DNA of 64,000 bases from Amycolatopsis lurida. Lineage in GTDB: Bacteria > Actinomycetota > Actinomycetes > Mycobacteriales > Pseudonocardiaceae. The notes beneath the pieces were generated by a model, which was given only the letters and a program-made list of their open reading frames with translations, had not been told where the DNA came from and searched no databases. The stretch lies in assembly GCF_900105055.1 (NCBI RefSeq), contig NZ_FNTA01000004.1, positions 1,860,001-1,924,000 on the forward strand, written 5' to 3'. The position numbers were made by a program, and so were the translations under genes. Below are positions 41,968-52,256 of this stretch, in pieces; positions within the stretch are counted from its first letter, which is position 1, and each line of letters starts with the position of its first letter.

Positions 41968-43640
41968 GCCGGCTCCTTACCGAACAGGGTCCTGGCCTCA
42001 CCCGCGGTGACGACCGAGCCGGTGACCAGCACGCCGCCGCCCGCCAGGGGCTCTTCGGGGTCGTCGCTCTGCTCGACGAGGCCGATGGCGGTCTCGATCG
42101 CGGCGTCCAGGCTGGGCTCGGCCACGACCCGGTCTTCGCCGAAGATCGAGATGGCGATGTCGTTGAGCTCGTCGAGCGGCATCGCGCGCGGGGACGAGTT
42201 CTTGGTGACGACGATCTCGGAGACGACCGGTTCGAGAGCGTCCAGGATGCCGCGAGCGTCCTTCTCCGCCATCACGCCGACTACGGCGGCGAGACGACGG
42301 AAGGCGAACTCTTCGGCGACGGTGGTCGCGAGCGCCTTGGCGCCGTGCGGGTTGTGGGCGGCGTCGAGCAGCACCGTCGGTGCGGCGCGGACGCGTTCCA
42401 GCCTGCCGGGCGTCTCGACCTCGGCGAAGGCCTCGCGGACGGCTTCGATGACCAGTTGCTTGTCCTTGCCCGCGCCGAAGAACGCCTCGACGGCGGCCAG
42501 CGCGAGCGCGGCGTTGGCCGCCTGGTGCGCGCCGTGCAGCGGCAGGAAGACCTCGTCGTAGACCCCGCCGAGGCCCTGCAGTTTCAGCATCTGCCCGCCG
42601 ACGGCGATCTCGCGTTCCAGCACACCGAACTCGCTGCCCGCGCGGGCGACGCTCGCGTCCACCTCGACGGCGCGTTCCAGCAGGATCTTCTGCACTTCGG
42701 GGTCCTGCTCGGCGATGACCGCGACACTGCCGGGCTTGATGATCCCGGCCTTCTCCACCGCGGCCTTGGCCGGTGACCCGCCGAAGTACTCGACGTGGTC
42801 GACACCGATCGGGGTGATGACGGCGACGTCACCGTCCACGACGTTGGTGGCGTCCCAGGAGCCGCCGAGCCCGGTTTCGACGACCGCGGCCTCGACGGGC
42901 GCGTCGGCGAAGGCCGCGAACGCCATGCCGGTGAGCACCTCGAACTTGCTCATCGCCACCGCGTCGGGCCCGCCCGCGTTGTCCACCATGGTCACGTACG
43001 GCGCGACGTCGCGATACAGATCGACGTACGCGGCGGCGGAGATGGGGGCGCCGTCCAGCGCGATCCGCTCGGTGACCAGCTGCAGGTGCGGGCTCGTGTA
43101 CCGGCCGACGCGCAGGCCCATCCGGGTCAGCAGCGCGTCGATCATCCGGACGGTCGAGCCCTTGCCGTTGGTCCCGGCGACGTGCAGCACCGGGTAGCCG
43201 CGGTGCGGTTCACCCATGAGGTTGACCAGGGCCGCGATCCGGGCGAGGGACGGCTCGATCTTGGTCTCGGGCCAGCGCTGGTTCAGCTCGGCCTCGACGG
43301 CGAGCAGTTCACGGCGCGCCTGCTGCCCGTTGGGGTCGGCCGGGGCGAACTCGTCACCCTGGTCGTCCAGTTCGTGCAGTTCCACGTCCTCCGGGGCGAC
43401 GAGGTCCGGCACGGGGCCGAGCGCGAGGTTGTCCCCCAGCTGCCCGATTCCGCCGATCCCGCCGCCGGCGCCACCGCCCGCCTGGTACGCGGCGTCGGGT
43501 GCGTCCAGATCCGGGTCGGTGTCGTCGGACGGATCGTGGGCACGTACCCCCAATTCGTCGACACCGGCGAAACTGTCCAGATCTGCCAGGTCCGGGGATT
43601 CCCTGAAATCTTCGGAATCCCGGCCGTCACCTCGCGGCAC
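41964..43640 (-). CDS. folC: Bifunctional folylpolyglutamate/dihydrofolate synthase
   Basis: Adds glutamates to folates (and glutamate to dihydropteroate). The Mur-ligase-fold enzyme carries VLHVAGTNGKGSTVRMIDAL (P-loop), GRYTSPHLQLVTERIALDG, VETGLGGSWDATNVV and LLDAAHNPHGAKAL. GTG 43638-43640 has an excellent AAGAGGAGA upstream, giving 558 residues. Family similarity begins only at about residue 105 (ELNQRWPETKIEPSLARIAA); the first about 100 residues are acidic, Asp/Gly-rich and probably disordered. It is divergent from a methyltransferase gene. Confidence 0.93.
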   Translation of the reverse strand: MPRGDGRDSEDFRESPDLADLDSFAGVDELGVRAHDPSDDTDPDLDAPDAAYQAGGGAGGGIGGIGQLGDNLALGPVPDLVAPEDVELHELDDQGDEFAPADPNGQQARRELLAVEAELNQRWPETKIEPSLARIAALVNLMGEPHRGYPVLHVAGTNGKGSTVRMIDALLTRMGLRVGRYTSPHLQLVTERIALDGAPISAAAYVDLYRDVAPYVTMVDNAGGPDAVAMSKFEVLTGMAFAAFADAPVEAAVVETGLGGSWDATNVVDGDVAVITPIGVDHVEYFGGSPAKAAVEKAGIIKPGSVAVIAEQDPEVQKILLERAVEVDASVARAGSEFGVLEREIAVGGQMLKLQGLGGVYDEVFLPLHGAHQAANAALALAAVEAFFGAGKDKQLVIEAVREAFAEVETPGRLERVRAAPTVLLDAAHNPHGAKALATTVAEEFAFRRLAAVVGVMAEKDARGILDALEPVVSEIVVTKNSSPRAMPLDELNDIAISIFGEDRVVAEPSLDAAIETAIGLVEQSDDPEEPLAGGGVLVTGSVVTAGEARTLFGKEPA

Positions 43641-43709
43641 GAACTCTCCTCTTACCCTTGCTACCTGTCGGACCGAGTCTACGTGCGGCTTTCCTGGCAC
43701 TCTCGACGC

Positions 43710-44339
43710 ATGGGGTTCAACCACAACGACCACTACCACCCGCTCCTGCTCGACCAGCTGCCTCCCGGCCCCGGCGTGGCGCTGGACGTGGGCTGCGGCG
43801 GCGGACGGTTCGCGCGGCGACTCGCGGCGACCGGGATGCACGTCGAGGCGATCGACCGGTCCGGCCCGATGATCGAGCTCGCCGGTGCCGCCGGTTCGCC
43901 GGGGCCCGGCACGATCTCGTACCGGCAGGCCGACGTCGTCACCGAAAAGCTGCCGGAGGAGGCGTACGACTTCATCTCCTGCCTCGCGTCGCTCCACCAT
44001 GTGCCGTTCGACACGGTCACGAAGCTGCGTGACGCGCTGGTCCCGGGCGGTGTGCTGGCCGTGCTCGGCCTCGGCAGGCCCAGCACGTTCGCCGACTACG
44101 CGCGGGCCCTCGTGGCCTCACCGGTCAACGCCGTGGCCAGAGTGGTCGTGTACGCGGGCGAGCGGCTCAACGGCGGGGCCGATCCGCTGCCGACGGCGCC
44201 GATCGTGGAGACCTACCCGCCGATGAACCGGATCCGGCGCGACGCGGCCAGGCTGTTGCCGGGGAGCAAGGTCCGGACCCTGCTCTTCTACCGTTATCTC
44301 CTCGTCTACCGGAGGCCGGAAGACGACCACCCGATTTGA
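43710..44339 (+). CDS. Class I SAM-dependent methyltransferase
   Basis: A 209-residue methyltransferase: motif I ALDVGCGGGRFARRLAATG, motif II region EAIDRSGPMIELA, motif post-II DFISCLASLHHVPF, and LVPGGVLAVLGLGRPS. The substrate is unknown; small-molecule targets are usual for this type. The ATG at 43710 has no clear ribosome site and an in-frame GTG at 43683 is an alternative. It is divergent from folC with 69 bases between, so it may be leaderless. Confidence 0.85.
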   Translation: MGFNHNDHYHPLLLDQLPPGPGVALDVGCGGGRFARRLAATGMHVEAIDRSGPMIELAGAAGSPGPGTISYRQADVVTEKLPEEAYDFISCLASLHHVPFDTVTKLRDALVPGGVLAVLGLGRPSTFADYARALVASPVNAVARVVVYAGERLNGGADPLPTAPIVETYPPMNRIRRDAARLLPGSKVRTLLFYRYLLVYRRPEDDHPI

Positions 44340-44446
44340 CACCCCAAGCGGGTGAAACCGGCGCTCGACCACCCGATCGGCGGCGCCGACAGGAGCGGAT
44401 CCGGTTCATTTTTGAGAGGCCATCCAGTCCGGAGATCGGGGTCCTC

Positions 44447-45322
44447 ATGCGCTACAGACGCGTCCTGTTCGCGGCCGTCTCGACCGTCGTCCTGCTGATC
44501 GCCTCCGCCACGGCGGCCACCGCCGCCACGCGGTCCTACCGGAATTACGTCGCGCTGGGTGATTCCTACACCTCCGGGCCGCTCATCCCGCTCCCCCGCC
44601 TCGACCCGCTCTTCTGCGGCAAGTCGACGCAGAACTATCCGTCGATCCTCGCCGCGGCGCTGCGGGTCCGTTCCTTCACCGACATCAGCTGCGGTGGCGC
44701 CGACACCACCAACATGACGCAGCGGCAGAACGTGACCCTCGGCAGCAACCCGCCCCAGTTCAGCGCCCTGCGCTCGAACACCGACCTGGTCACGGTCGGG
44801 ATCGGCGGCAACGATTACGGCGTCTTCGGCACGCTGGTCGGCACCTGCCCGTCACTGCGCGCGAGCGATCCCACCGGGAACCCGTGCCAGGACCGGTTCA
44901 CCGTGGACGGCGTCGACACCATCAAGGCCAAGATCGCCGACACCGGCAAGAACGTCGAGAAGGTGCTGGCCGGGATCCACGCCCGCTCGCCGCGCGCCGA
45001 CGTGCTCGTCGTCGGCTACCCGCGGATCGCGCCGGAATCCGGCTACTGCCCCAAGATCCTGCCCTTCGCCGAGGGCGACTACGCGTGGCTCAACGACGTC
45101 GAGAAGGCGCTGAACTCGGCGATCGAGAAAGCCGTCGCCGCCGATGGCAAATCGACCTTCGTGGACACCTTCGGACCGTCGGCCGGGCACGACGCCTGCG
45201 CGAAGAACGGTGCCGCCTGGATCAACGGGCAGCACACGAAACTGCTCGCCGCCGCGGCGTACCACCCCTACCGCACCGGGATGGCAGGCGTGGCCGGAGT
45301 GGTCCTCCGTCACCTCCGTTGA
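44447..45322 (+). CDS. Secreted SGNH/GDSL lipase-esterase
   Basis: Exported lipase of 291 residues. The signal peptide (MRYRRVLFAAVSTVVLLIAS) ends after ATAATAA; block I YVALGDSYTSGP provides Ser40, block II includes SCGGADTTNM, block III VTVGIGGNDYG, and the C-terminal Asp-His lies near ...YHPYRTGM. The cysteines (FCGKS, ISCGGAD, GTCPSL, NPCQDR, GYCPKI, DACAKN) suggest three disulfides, as in streptomycete SGNH lipases. ATG 44447 follows CGGAGATCGGGG. A family A palindrome separates it from convergent valS. Confidence 0.9.
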   Translation: MRYRRVLFAAVSTVVLLIASATAATAATRSYRNYVALGDSYTSGPLIPLPRLDPLFCGKSTQNYPSILAAALRVRSFTDISCGGADTTNMTQRQNVTLGSNPPQFSALRSNTDLVTVGIGGNDYGVFGTLVGTCPSLRASDPTGNPCQDRFTVDGVDTIKAKIADTGKNVEKVLAGIHARSPRADVLVVGYPRIAPESGYCPKILPFAEGDYAWLNDVEKALNSAIEKAVAADGKSTFVDTFGPSAGHDACAKNGAAWINGQHTKLLAAAAYHPYRTGMAGVAGVVLRHLR

Positions 45323-45326
45323 AAGC

Positions 45327-45372
45327 CTCGTGAGTGGTAAGGACGGTTCTAACCGTCCTTACCACTCACGAG
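45327..45372. repeat. Palindromic repeat family A, copy 3
   Basis: Perfect 22-bp arms (45327-45348 and 45351-45372) around a CT loop, occupying nearly all of the 51-base gap between the SGNH lipase stop (45322) and the valS stop (45374). It is the same sequence as copy 1 apart from the outermost base. Confidence 0.95.
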
Positions 45373-45373
45373 C

Positions 45374-48016
45374 TCAGGAGGCGGGAAGCGTCGCCAACCG
45401 GGCGTTGATGCGCTCGATATCCGCGACCGCGGTCTCCTTGCGGGCCCGGATCTTGCCGATCACCGGCTCCGGCGCCTTGTCGATGAAGGCCTGGTTGCCG
45501 AGCTTGGCCTCGGCCTGCGCCAGTTCCTTCTCCGCCGCGCCGAGGTCCTTCTGCAGGCGCTTGCGCTCGGCGGCGACGTCGATCGTGCCGGACAGGTCCA
45601 GCTCGACGGTGACGACACCGGCCGACAGGCCGACTTCGAGCGACGCGCTCGGCGCGAAGCCGTCTTCAGGCTGGGTGAGCCGGACCAGCGCGCGAATCGG
45701 CTCGTCGTGCCCGGTGATCTCGGCGAATCCGTCACCGGACAGCCGCGCGGCCACCTTCTGGCTGGGCTTGAGGCCCTGGTCCGCGCGGAACCGGCGGACC
45801 TCGGTCACCAGCTTCTGCACGTCCGCGATCCGCTTGTCCGCCACGGCGTCGGCGTACGACGCGTCGGCCACCGGCCACGGGGCGACGACCAGCGAGTCGC
45901 GGCCGGTCAGCGCCGTCCACAGCTTCTCGGTGATGAACGGGATGAACGGGTGCAGCAGCTTCAGCACCGTGTCGAACACGTGCCCCAGCACCGCGCGCGT
46001 CGCCGTCACGCGGGCCTCGTCGCCCTGGAAGACCTGGACCTTCGACAGCTCCAAGTACCAGTCGCACAGCTCGGTCCAGGTGAACTGGTAGAGCGTGTCG
46101 GTGGCCTTCGCGAACTGGTAGTCCGCCAGGTAGCCGGTGACCTCGTCGACGACGTTGCCGAGCCTGCCGAGGATCCAGCGGTCGGCCTCGGTGAGCTCGG
46201 CCGCGGGGGGCAACGGGGCGTTCGCGTCCGCGCCGTTCATCATCGCGAACTTGGTGGCGTTCCAGAGCTTCGTGGTGAAGTTCCGGGAGCCCGCGACCCA
46301 CTCCTCGCCGATCGGCACGTCCGTGCCCGGGTTGGCGCCCCGCGTGAGGGTGAACCGCAGCGCGTCGGTGCCGTACTTGTCCATCCATTCGATGGGGTCG
46401 ACGCCGTTGCCCGCGGTCTTCGACATCTTCTTGCCGAACTGGTCGCGGACCATGCCGTGCAGCGCGATGGTCTTGAACGGCGCCTCGCCGGTGGCGTAGA
46501 GACCGAACATCATCATCCGGACGACCCAGAAGAACAGGATGTCGTAGCCGGTGACCAGCACCGACGTCGGATAGAACTTGTTCAGGTCCGGGGTCTTCTC
46601 CGGCCACCCGAGGGTGGAGAACGGCCACAGGCCCGACGAGAACCAGGTGTCGAGGACGTCCGGGTCCTGGGTCCAGCCCTCACCCGAAGGCGGCTCCTCG
46701 TCCGGTCCGACGCAGACAACCTCGTCGTTCGGGCCGTACCAGACCGGGATGCGGTGGCCCCACCACAGCTGGCGCGAGATGCACCAGTCGTGCAGGTTGT
46801 CGACCCAGTCGAAGTAGCGCTTCTCCATCTCCGGCGGGTGGACGTTCACCCGGCCGTCGCGCACCGCGTCGCCGGCGGCCTTCGCGAGCGGGCCGACCTT
46901 GACGAACCACTGCAGCGAAAGCCGCGGCTCGATCGGCTCCTTGGACCGCTCGGAGTGCCCGACGCTGTGCAGGTACGGACGCTTCTCCGCGATGATGCGG
47001 CCCTGCTCGCGCAGCTTCTCCCGCACCGCGACACGGGCCTCGAAGCGGTCCATGCCGTCGAACTCGGTGCCGGTGCCGTCGATGCGGCCCTGCTCGTCCA
47101 TGATCGTGATCATCGGCAGGTCGTGCCGCTGGCCGATCTCGAAGTCGTTCGGGTCGTGCGCGGGGGTCACCTTGACCGCACCGGTGCCGAACTCCGGGTC
47201 GACGTGCTTGTCCGCGACGATCGGGATCTTGCGCCCGGTCAGCGGAAGCTCGACCTCGGTGCCGATGAGGTGCGTGTAGCGCTCGTCGTCCGGGTGGACC
47301 GCGACGGCGGTGTCGCCGAGCATCGTCTCCATCCGGGTGGTGGCCACGACGATCGCGTTCTCGCCGTCGCCGTAGCGCATCGAGACGAGCTCGCCCTCGA
47401 CCTCTTCGTGCTTCACCTCGGCGTCGGACAGCACTGACCGCAGCTCCGGCGACCAGTTGACCAGCCGTTCGGCGCGGTAGATCAGGCCGTCGTCGTAGAG
47501 CTTCTTGAAGATCGTGTTGACGGCCTTGGACAGGCCGTCGTCCATGGTGAACCGCTCCCGGGTCCAGTCCACGCCCTCGCCGAGGCGCTTCATCTGGGCG
47601 AGGATCTTGCCGCCGTGCTCGTTCTTCCACTGCCAGACGCGCTCCACGAAGGCCTCGCGGCCGAGCTCGCGGCGGCTGGTGCCCTCGGCGCGGAGCTGCT
47701 TCTCGACCAGCGCGTGGACCGCGATGCTCGCGTGGTCCATGCCCGGCAGGTACAGCGTCTCGTCGCCGAGCATGCGGTGGTAGCGGGTGATGGCGTCGAT
47801 CAGGGTGTGCTCGAACGCGTGCCCGATGTGCAGCGAACCGGTCACGTTCGGGGGCGGGATGACTACCGTGAACGGCGGCTTGTCCGACGTGGGGTCGGCC
47901 GTGAAGTAGCCGGCGTCTACCCAACGCTGGTAGAGCGAGGCTTCTTCGTCGGCCGGGTTCCAGGTACCCGGAAGGTCGGTCTGCTGCTGCTGGGCGTTCT
48001 CGGTCACAGTTGACAA
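45374..48016 (-). CDS. valS: Valyl-tRNA synthetase
   Basis: Class Ia synthetase charging tRNA-Val. The 880-residue protein has the HIGH motif in [20 protein letters not shown] (about residue 60), the CP1 editing domain ([20 protein letters not shown]), the KMSKS equivalent [16 protein letters not shown] (about residue 527), a helical anticodon domain ([16 protein letters not shown]) and the C-terminal coiled-coil arm (about 815-880). Full length for the bacterial enzyme. No T-box leader was seen upstream; only 114 bases separate it from the divergent small membrane protein gene. Confidence 0.97.
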   Translation of the reverse strand: MSTVTENAQQQQTDLPGTWNPADEEASLYQRWVDAGYFTADPTSDKPPFTVVIPPPNVTGSLHIGHAFEHTLIDAITRYHRMLGDETLYLPGMDHASIAVHALVEKQLRAEGTSRRELGREAFVERVWQWKNEHGGKILAQMKRLGEGVDWTRERFTMDDGLSKAVNTIFKKLYDDGLIYRAERLVNWSPELRSVLSDAEVKHEEVEGELVSMRYGDGENAIVVATTRMETMLGDTAVAVHPDDERYTHLIGTEVELPLTGRKIPIVADKHVDPEFGTGAVKVTPAHDPNDFEIGQRHDLPMITIMDEQGRIDGTGTEFDGMDRFEARVAVREKLREQGRIIAEKRPYLHSVGHSERSKEPIEPRLSLQWFVKVGPLAKAAGDAVRDGRVNVHPPEMEKRYFDWVDNLHDWCISRQLWWGHRIPVWYGPNDEVVCVGPDEEPPSGEGWTQDPDVLDTWFSSGLWPFSTLGWPEKTPDLNKFYPTSVLVTGYDILFFWVVRMMMFGLYATGEAPFKTIALHGMVRDQFGKKMSKTAGNGVDPIEWMDKYGTDALRFTLTRGANPGTDVPIGEEWVAGSRNFTTKLWNATKFAMMNGADANAPLPPAAELTEADRWILGRLGNVVDEVTGYLADYQFAKATDTLYQFTWTELCDWYLELSKVQVFQGDEARVTATRAVLGHVFDTVLKLLHPFIPFITEKLWTALTGRDSLVVAPWPVADASYADAVADKRIADVQKLVTEVRRFRADQGLKPSQKVAARLSGDGFAEITGHDEPIRALVRLTQPEDGFAPSASLEVGLSAGVVTVELDLSGTIDVAAERKRLQKDLGAAEKELAQAEAKLGNQAFIDKAPEPVIGKIRARKETAVADIERINARLATLPAS

Positions 48017-48130
48017 GTCTACGAACCCCCTCTAACGAGTTCCTCACCGGCCGTAACGCCGCGGCGGTCCGGGTAAGGTGGCCGGTGGAATTCGGCGGCG
48101 AAACACGACCACCCGGGGGACACGAGCCAG

Positions 48131-48451
48131 ATGGACGAAGAAGACCGGCGGATCGAGACCCACCCGGACCTGGTGGACCCGAACTGGCAGAAGCACGCGG
48201 AGCTGGACGCCTGGCTGGGCGCGAAGAAGGAACTCAAGAAGAAGCGCCGCAAGGAGCGCAAGGCGGCCTCCGGTGGTGGCTACTCCGCGCCCGGGTCGAG
48301 CCGGTGGCCGGGCGTCGCCGCGATCGTCGGCCTGATCGTGCTGGTCGTGGCCGCGGTGACGGTGAACGCGGTGCAGGAACGCGGCGTCAACGAGACACCC
48401 TGGTTCCCGCTGGACGAAACGCAGATCGGCCGGCTCGTCTCCGGCGCCTGA
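48131..48451 (+). CDS. Small single-pass membrane protein of unknown function
   Basis: A 106-residue protein: acidic N-terminus (MDEEDRRIETHPDLVDPNWQ), a lysine-rich stretch (AKKELKKKRRKERKAAS), one membrane helix (WPGVAAIVGLIVLVVAAVTV) and a 30-residue outer tail (PWFPLDETQIGRLVSGA). Such divergent neighbours of valS are common in Pseudonocardiaceae, but I do not recognise a function. The charged region before the helix suggests an N-in topology. Confidence 0.7.
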   Translation: MDEEDRRIETHPDLVDPNWQKHAELDAWLGAKKELKKKRRKERKAASGGGYSAPGSSRWPGVAAIVGLIVLVVAAVTVNAVQERGVNETPWFPLDETQIGRLVSGA

Positions 48452-48494
48452 CCCCTCGGTCGCGCGCGGGAGCGGTAAGGCGCACGATGGGGTC

Positions 48495-50801
48495 ATGACC
48501 CGCGACGCACCCGCGAACGACGTTGACGAGACACAGCTCGAGGTCGGGAAACCGAAGAGCTGGGCGGCCGGGATCCCCGGGGTCGCCGTCTCCCTGATGC
48601 GCGGCATGGAACAGATGGGCGCCGCACGCACGGTGAAGACGCTGCGCCTGCTGAACCAGCGCGACGGCTTCGACTGTCCCGGGTGCGCCTGGCCCGAGCC
48701 GCGCGAGGTCGACGGCGAGCACCGCAAACTCGCCGAGTTCTGTGAGAACGGTGCGAAGGCCGTCGCCGAGGAGGCGACGAAGCGCCGCGTCGGCCGCGAG
48801 TTCTTCGCCGCGCATTCGCTTCAAGAGCTGGCGGAGAAGACGGACTTCTGGCTCGGCCAGCAGGGCCGCATCACCGAGCCGTTCGTACTGCGCGAAGGCG
48901 CGACGCATTACGAGCCGATCTCCTGGGACGACGCGTTCACGCTGGTGGCGGACGAGCTTCGCGCGCTGCAGGACCCGAACGAGGCGATCTTCTACACCTC
49001 CGGCCGCACCAGCAACGAGGCCGCGTTCCTCTACCAGCTGCTCGTGCGCTCCTTCGGCACCAACAACCTCCCCGACTGCTCCAACATGTGCCACGAATCG
49101 TCCGGCGCGGCGCTCGCGGCCACGACCGGCATCGGCAAGGGTTCGGTGTCGCTCGCCGACATCCACAAGGCGGACCTGATCGTGGTGGTCGGCCAGAACC
49201 CCGGCACCAACCATCCGCGCATGCTGTCCGCGCTGGAGGAGGCCAAGGGCAACGGCGCGAAGATCATGGCCGTCAACCCGCTGCCCGAAGCCGGTCTGAT
49301 GCGGTTCAAGAACCCGCAGAACGTCCGCGGCGTGGTCGGCAAGGGCACCCCGCTGGCCGACGAGTTCGCGCAGATCCGGCTCGGTGGCGACCTCGCGCTG
49401 TTCCAGGCGATCGGTCATCTGCTGCTGAAGTGGGAAGAGGAGACGCCCGGCACGATCGTCGACCGCGCGTTCGTCGAGTCGTCCACCGAGGGGTTCGAGG
49501 ATTACGCGAAGCATCTGCGGGAGATCAACTGGACCGAGGTCGGCGCCGCGACCGGGCTGCAGCGCGAGCAGATCGAGCGGCTGGCGCGGATGATCGCGAC
49601 GTCGAAGCGGACCATCTACTGCTGGGCGATGGGGCTGACCCAGCACAAGCACGCCGTGCAGACGATCTCCGAGATCGCGAACCTGGCGCTGGTGCGCGGC
49701 ATGATCGGCGAACCGGGCGCGGGTCTGTGCCCGGTTCGCGGGCACTCCAACGTCCAGGGCGACCGGACGATGGGCATCTGGGAGAAGATGCCGGAGTCCT
49801 TTATGGACAGTCTCGACGCCGAGTTCGGCATCAAGGTCCCGCGAGACCACGGGTATGACACCGTCGCCGCGATCCGCGCGATGCGGGACGGCAAGGGCAA
49901 GGTCTTCTTCGCCGTCGGCGGCAACTTCGCTTCCGCCACCCCGGACACGGAGCTGACCGAGAAGGCGCTCAAGTCCTGCTCGCTGACCGCGCACGTGTCG
50001 ACGAAGCTCAACCGCTCGCACGTCGTCCCCGGCAGGACCGCGCTGATCCTGCCCACCCTCGGCCGCACGGAACGCGACGTCCAGGCGGGCGGCGAACAGT
50101 TCGTCACCGTCGAGGACTCGATGTCGCAGGTGCACACCTCACGCGGCAGGCTGGCCCCGGCCAGTGAGCACCTGCTCTCCGAGGTCGCCATCGTCTGCCA
50201 TCTCGCGGAGGCCCTGCTCGGTGCCGGGCACGCCGTGCCGTGGCGGGACTTCCACGCCGACTACGACCTCATCCGCGACCGGATCGCCCGCGTCGTCCCC
50301 GGCTGCCACGACTACAACGCCCGGGTGCGCGAGCCCGACGGTTTCGTCCTGCCGCACGCGCCGCGCGATTCCCGGCAGTTCAACGGGACCGCCAACGGCA
50401 AGGCGAACTTCACCGTCTCCGAACTCGAGTATCCCGAGGTGCCCGAAGGCAGGCTGCTGCTGCAGACGATGCGCAGCCACGACCAGTACAACACCACGAT
50501 CTACGGCCTTTCCGACCGTTATCGCGGCATCGAGGACGCGCGGCGCGTCGTGCTGGTGAACCCCGAGGACCTGGTCTCGCTCGGGCTCGCCGACGGCGCG
50601 ATGGTCGACCTGGTCTCGGAATGGCGGGACGGCGACCGCCGGGCTCCGCGGTTCCGGGTGGTCTCCTACCCGACGGCGAAGGGCTGCGCCGCGGCGTACT
50701 TCCCCGAAGCGAACGCGTTGGTGCCGCTGGATTCGGTGGCGGACAAGTCGAACACGCCGGTGTCGAAGGCGATCGTGGTACGGCTGGAGCCGCTGGGCTG
50801 A
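48495..50801 (+). CDS. FdhF/YdeP family molybdopterin oxidoreductase
   Basis: Molybdenum (bis-MGD) oxidoreductase of the formate-dehydrogenase-like FdhF/YdeP family, 768 residues. The N-terminus has DGFDCPGCAWPEP, with two cysteines rather than the four of a classical 4Fe-4S motif. The body has YTSGRTSNEAAFLYQLLVR, NLPDCSNMCHESSGAALAAT, VVVGQNPGTNHPRML and GEPGAGLCPVRGHSNVQGDR; the C-terminal MopB domain contains LLQTMRSHDQYNTTIYG. Formate is the likely but unproven substrate; YdeP has an acid-resistance role in E. coli. It is convergent with the LCP gene. Confidence 0.88.
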   Translation: MTRDAPANDVDETQLEVGKPKSWAAGIPGVAVSLMRGMEQMGAARTVKTLRLLNQRDGFDCPGCAWPEPREVDGEHRKLAEFCENGAKAVAEEATKRRVGREFFAAHSLQELAEKTDFWLGQQGRITEPFVLREGATHYEPISWDDAFTLVADELRALQDPNEAIFYTSGRTSNEAAFLYQLLVRSFGTNNLPDCSNMCHESSGAALAATTGIGKGSVSLADIHKADLIVVVGQNPGTNHPRMLSALEEAKGNGAKIMAVNPLPEAGLMRFKNPQNVRGVVGKGTPLADEFAQIRLGGDLALFQAIGHLLLKWEEETPGTIVDRAFVESSTEGFEDYAKHLREINWTEVGAATGLQREQIERLARMIATSKRTIYCWAMGLTQHKHAVQTISEIANLALVRGMIGEPGAGLCPVRGHSNVQGDRTMGIWEKMPESFMDSLDAEFGIKVPRDHGYDTVAAIRAMRDGKGKVFFAVGGNFASATPDTELTEKALKSCSLTAHVSTKLNRSHVVPGRTALILPTLGRTERDVQAGGEQFVTVEDSMSQVHTSRGRLAPASEHLLSEVAIVCHLAEALLGAGHAVPWRDFHADYDLIRDRIARVVPGCHDYNARVREPDGFVLPHAPRDSRQFNGTANGKANFTVSELEYPEVPEGRLLLQTMRSHDQYNTTIYGLSDRYRGIEDARRVVLVNPEDLVSLGLADGAMVDLVSEWRDGDRRAPRFRVVSYPTAKGCAAAYFPEANALVPLDSVADKSNTPVSKAIVVRLEPLG

Positions 50802-50804
50802 CCC

Positions 50805-52223
50805 TCAGTTGATACACCCGGTGTCGGCGGAGGTGATGGGCTGGTCGGTCCGGGCGACGGCCGCCCCGCCACCCGAGGACACGCCCGGTCCCTTGTAGAC
50901 CTGGCCGAGGACGACCTGTACATGTCCCGCCACGACGGAATCGGCCTTCTGGGTTTCCAGCCCGCCGAGCAGCTTCGCGATCTCCGTGGCGGGCCCGGAC
51001 GCGTCGCTGTACCGGACGACGGAGGTCCGCCGTCCGGTCTCGGCCGTCGTCTCGCCCTTGCCGAATCCCTTCTCCGCCAACAGATCCGAAACGCGAGCGG
51101 CAAGACCGTCCTTGCCGCTCGCGTTGACGACGTCGACCTTGGGCCCGGCGGGCGCCTGCGGCGTCGCGGGCTGGGCGCCGATCAGGGACGCGGCGAAAGC
51201 GCGAACCTGGGCGGGGTCCACCTGCACGGCGGTCCAGCTCGGCTGCTTGGGGTTGTAGCGATAATCGGGGTTGACGATGGGGATCGTGTCGAAGGCGATA
51301 CCGCCGCCCGTGACGCCCTGCATCTGCCGGACGAAGTCGAGCAGGTTCCACGAGCCGTCGAGCACGACCGAACGTTTCACCGCGTCGATCAGTTCGGAGA
51401 CACGGGCCGGGTTGGCGAGCGTCCCGGCGGAGAGCACCTGCTTCGCGAGCCCGGCGAGGAACACCTGCTGACGACGTACGCGGTCGAGGTCGCTGCGAGG
51501 CAGATCCTCCCGCTGGCGGACGAAGGCCAGCGCGTCGGCGCCCTGGATCGTCTGCTTCCCCGCCGGGAAGTCCGCCCCGGACTTGCGATCCTTGGTCGCC
51601 CTGTTCAAGCACACCTCGACCCCGCCGACGGCCTTGCTGATGTCGTAGAAACTCTGCAAGTTGACCTCGGCGAAGTGATCGATCTTGACGCCGGTGAGGT
51701 CCTCGACCGCCTTCAAGGTCGCCTTCCGCGCGGCCGTGATCGCCACCTTGTCGATCTCAGCCTTGTCGGTCTTGCCCGCCGCGCGCTGCGCGTTCGCCGA
51801 AGCGAACTTGGCGTGACCGAAGATTCCGTTGATCTTGGTCTTGTCCTTCGTCCCCGGCTCCGTGACCCAGGAGTCGCGCGGGATCGAAAAGGCCTTCACG
51901 GCCTTCTGGCCGTTGGGGATACGGAGCACGATGAGCGTGTCGGTCAGGTCGTCGCCGTTCGCGCCCACCCGCAGCTCACGCAGCATCTCCGGGGGCAGCG
52001 GCTTGCCGTTCTCGTCGGTCCGCGAATCGCGGCCGACCAGGAGGATGTCGAGCGAGCCGTCGGCGGGCTGCTCTCCCGGGTCCGGCATCTCGATCACGTC
52101 TTCTCGGGCGATGCCGTCGAGCGACTCCAGCGTCGTGTATCCGTACGCGGTCCCGCCGAACACCGCCACCGCCAGCGCGGCGACCAGGACCTTCCCCAGC
52201 TTGTGCACGTTCCTAAGACGCAC
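50805..52223 (-). CDS. LytR-CpsA-Psr (LCP) wall glycopolymer ligase
   Basis: Membrane-anchored transferase linking glycopolymers (arabinogalactan or teichoic acid-like) to peptidoglycan. The 472-residue protein has a short cytosolic tail, one membrane helix (VLVAALAVAVFGGTAYGY), an LCP domain (DILLVGRDSRTD, LTDTLIVLRI, SIPRDSWV, FAEVNLQSFYDISKAVGGVE, FVRQREDLPRSDLDRVRRQQ) with the Arg/Asp residues that bind polyprenyl pyrophosphate, and a C-terminal LytR_C domain (VDVVNASGKDGLAARVSDLL). The GTG start lacks a clear ribosome site; GTG 52208 is an alternative. Confidence 0.92.
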   Translation of the reverse strand: MRLRNVHKLGKVLVAALAVAVFGGTAYGYTTLESLDGIAREDVIEMPDPGEQPADGSLDILLVGRDSRTDENGKPLPPEMLRELRVGANGDDLTDTLIVLRIPNGQKAVKAFSIPRDSWVTEPGTKDKTKINGIFGHAKFASANAQRAAGKTDKAEIDKVAITAARKATLKAVEDLTGVKIDHFAEVNLQSFYDISKAVGGVEVCLNRATKDRKSGADFPAGKQTIQGADALAFVRQREDLPRSDLDRVRRQQVFLAGLAKQVLSAGTLANPARVSELIDAVKRSVVLDGSWNLLDFVRQMQGVTGGGIAFDTIPIVNPDYRYNPKQPSWTAVQVDPAQVRAFAASLIGAQPATPQAPAGPKVDVVNASGKDGLAARVSDLLAEKGFGKGETTAETGRRTSVVRYSDASGPATEIAKLLGGLETQKADSVVAGHVQVVLGQVYKGPGVSSGGGAAVARTDQPITSADTGCIN

Positions 52224-52256
52224 GGGGGGCCATCAGTGCTGCATTCGTGATCCAGT

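Noticed and set aside
42795..43709. Upstream extension of the methyltransferase frame
   Set aside because: The frame is open but runs antisense through folC and has no methyltransferase similarity until 43710.
44324..44377. 12-bp direct repeat CGACCACCCGAT at the methyltransferase end and in the following gap
   Set aside because: Only two copies, no symmetry and no link to a known element; most likely a local duplication or chance.
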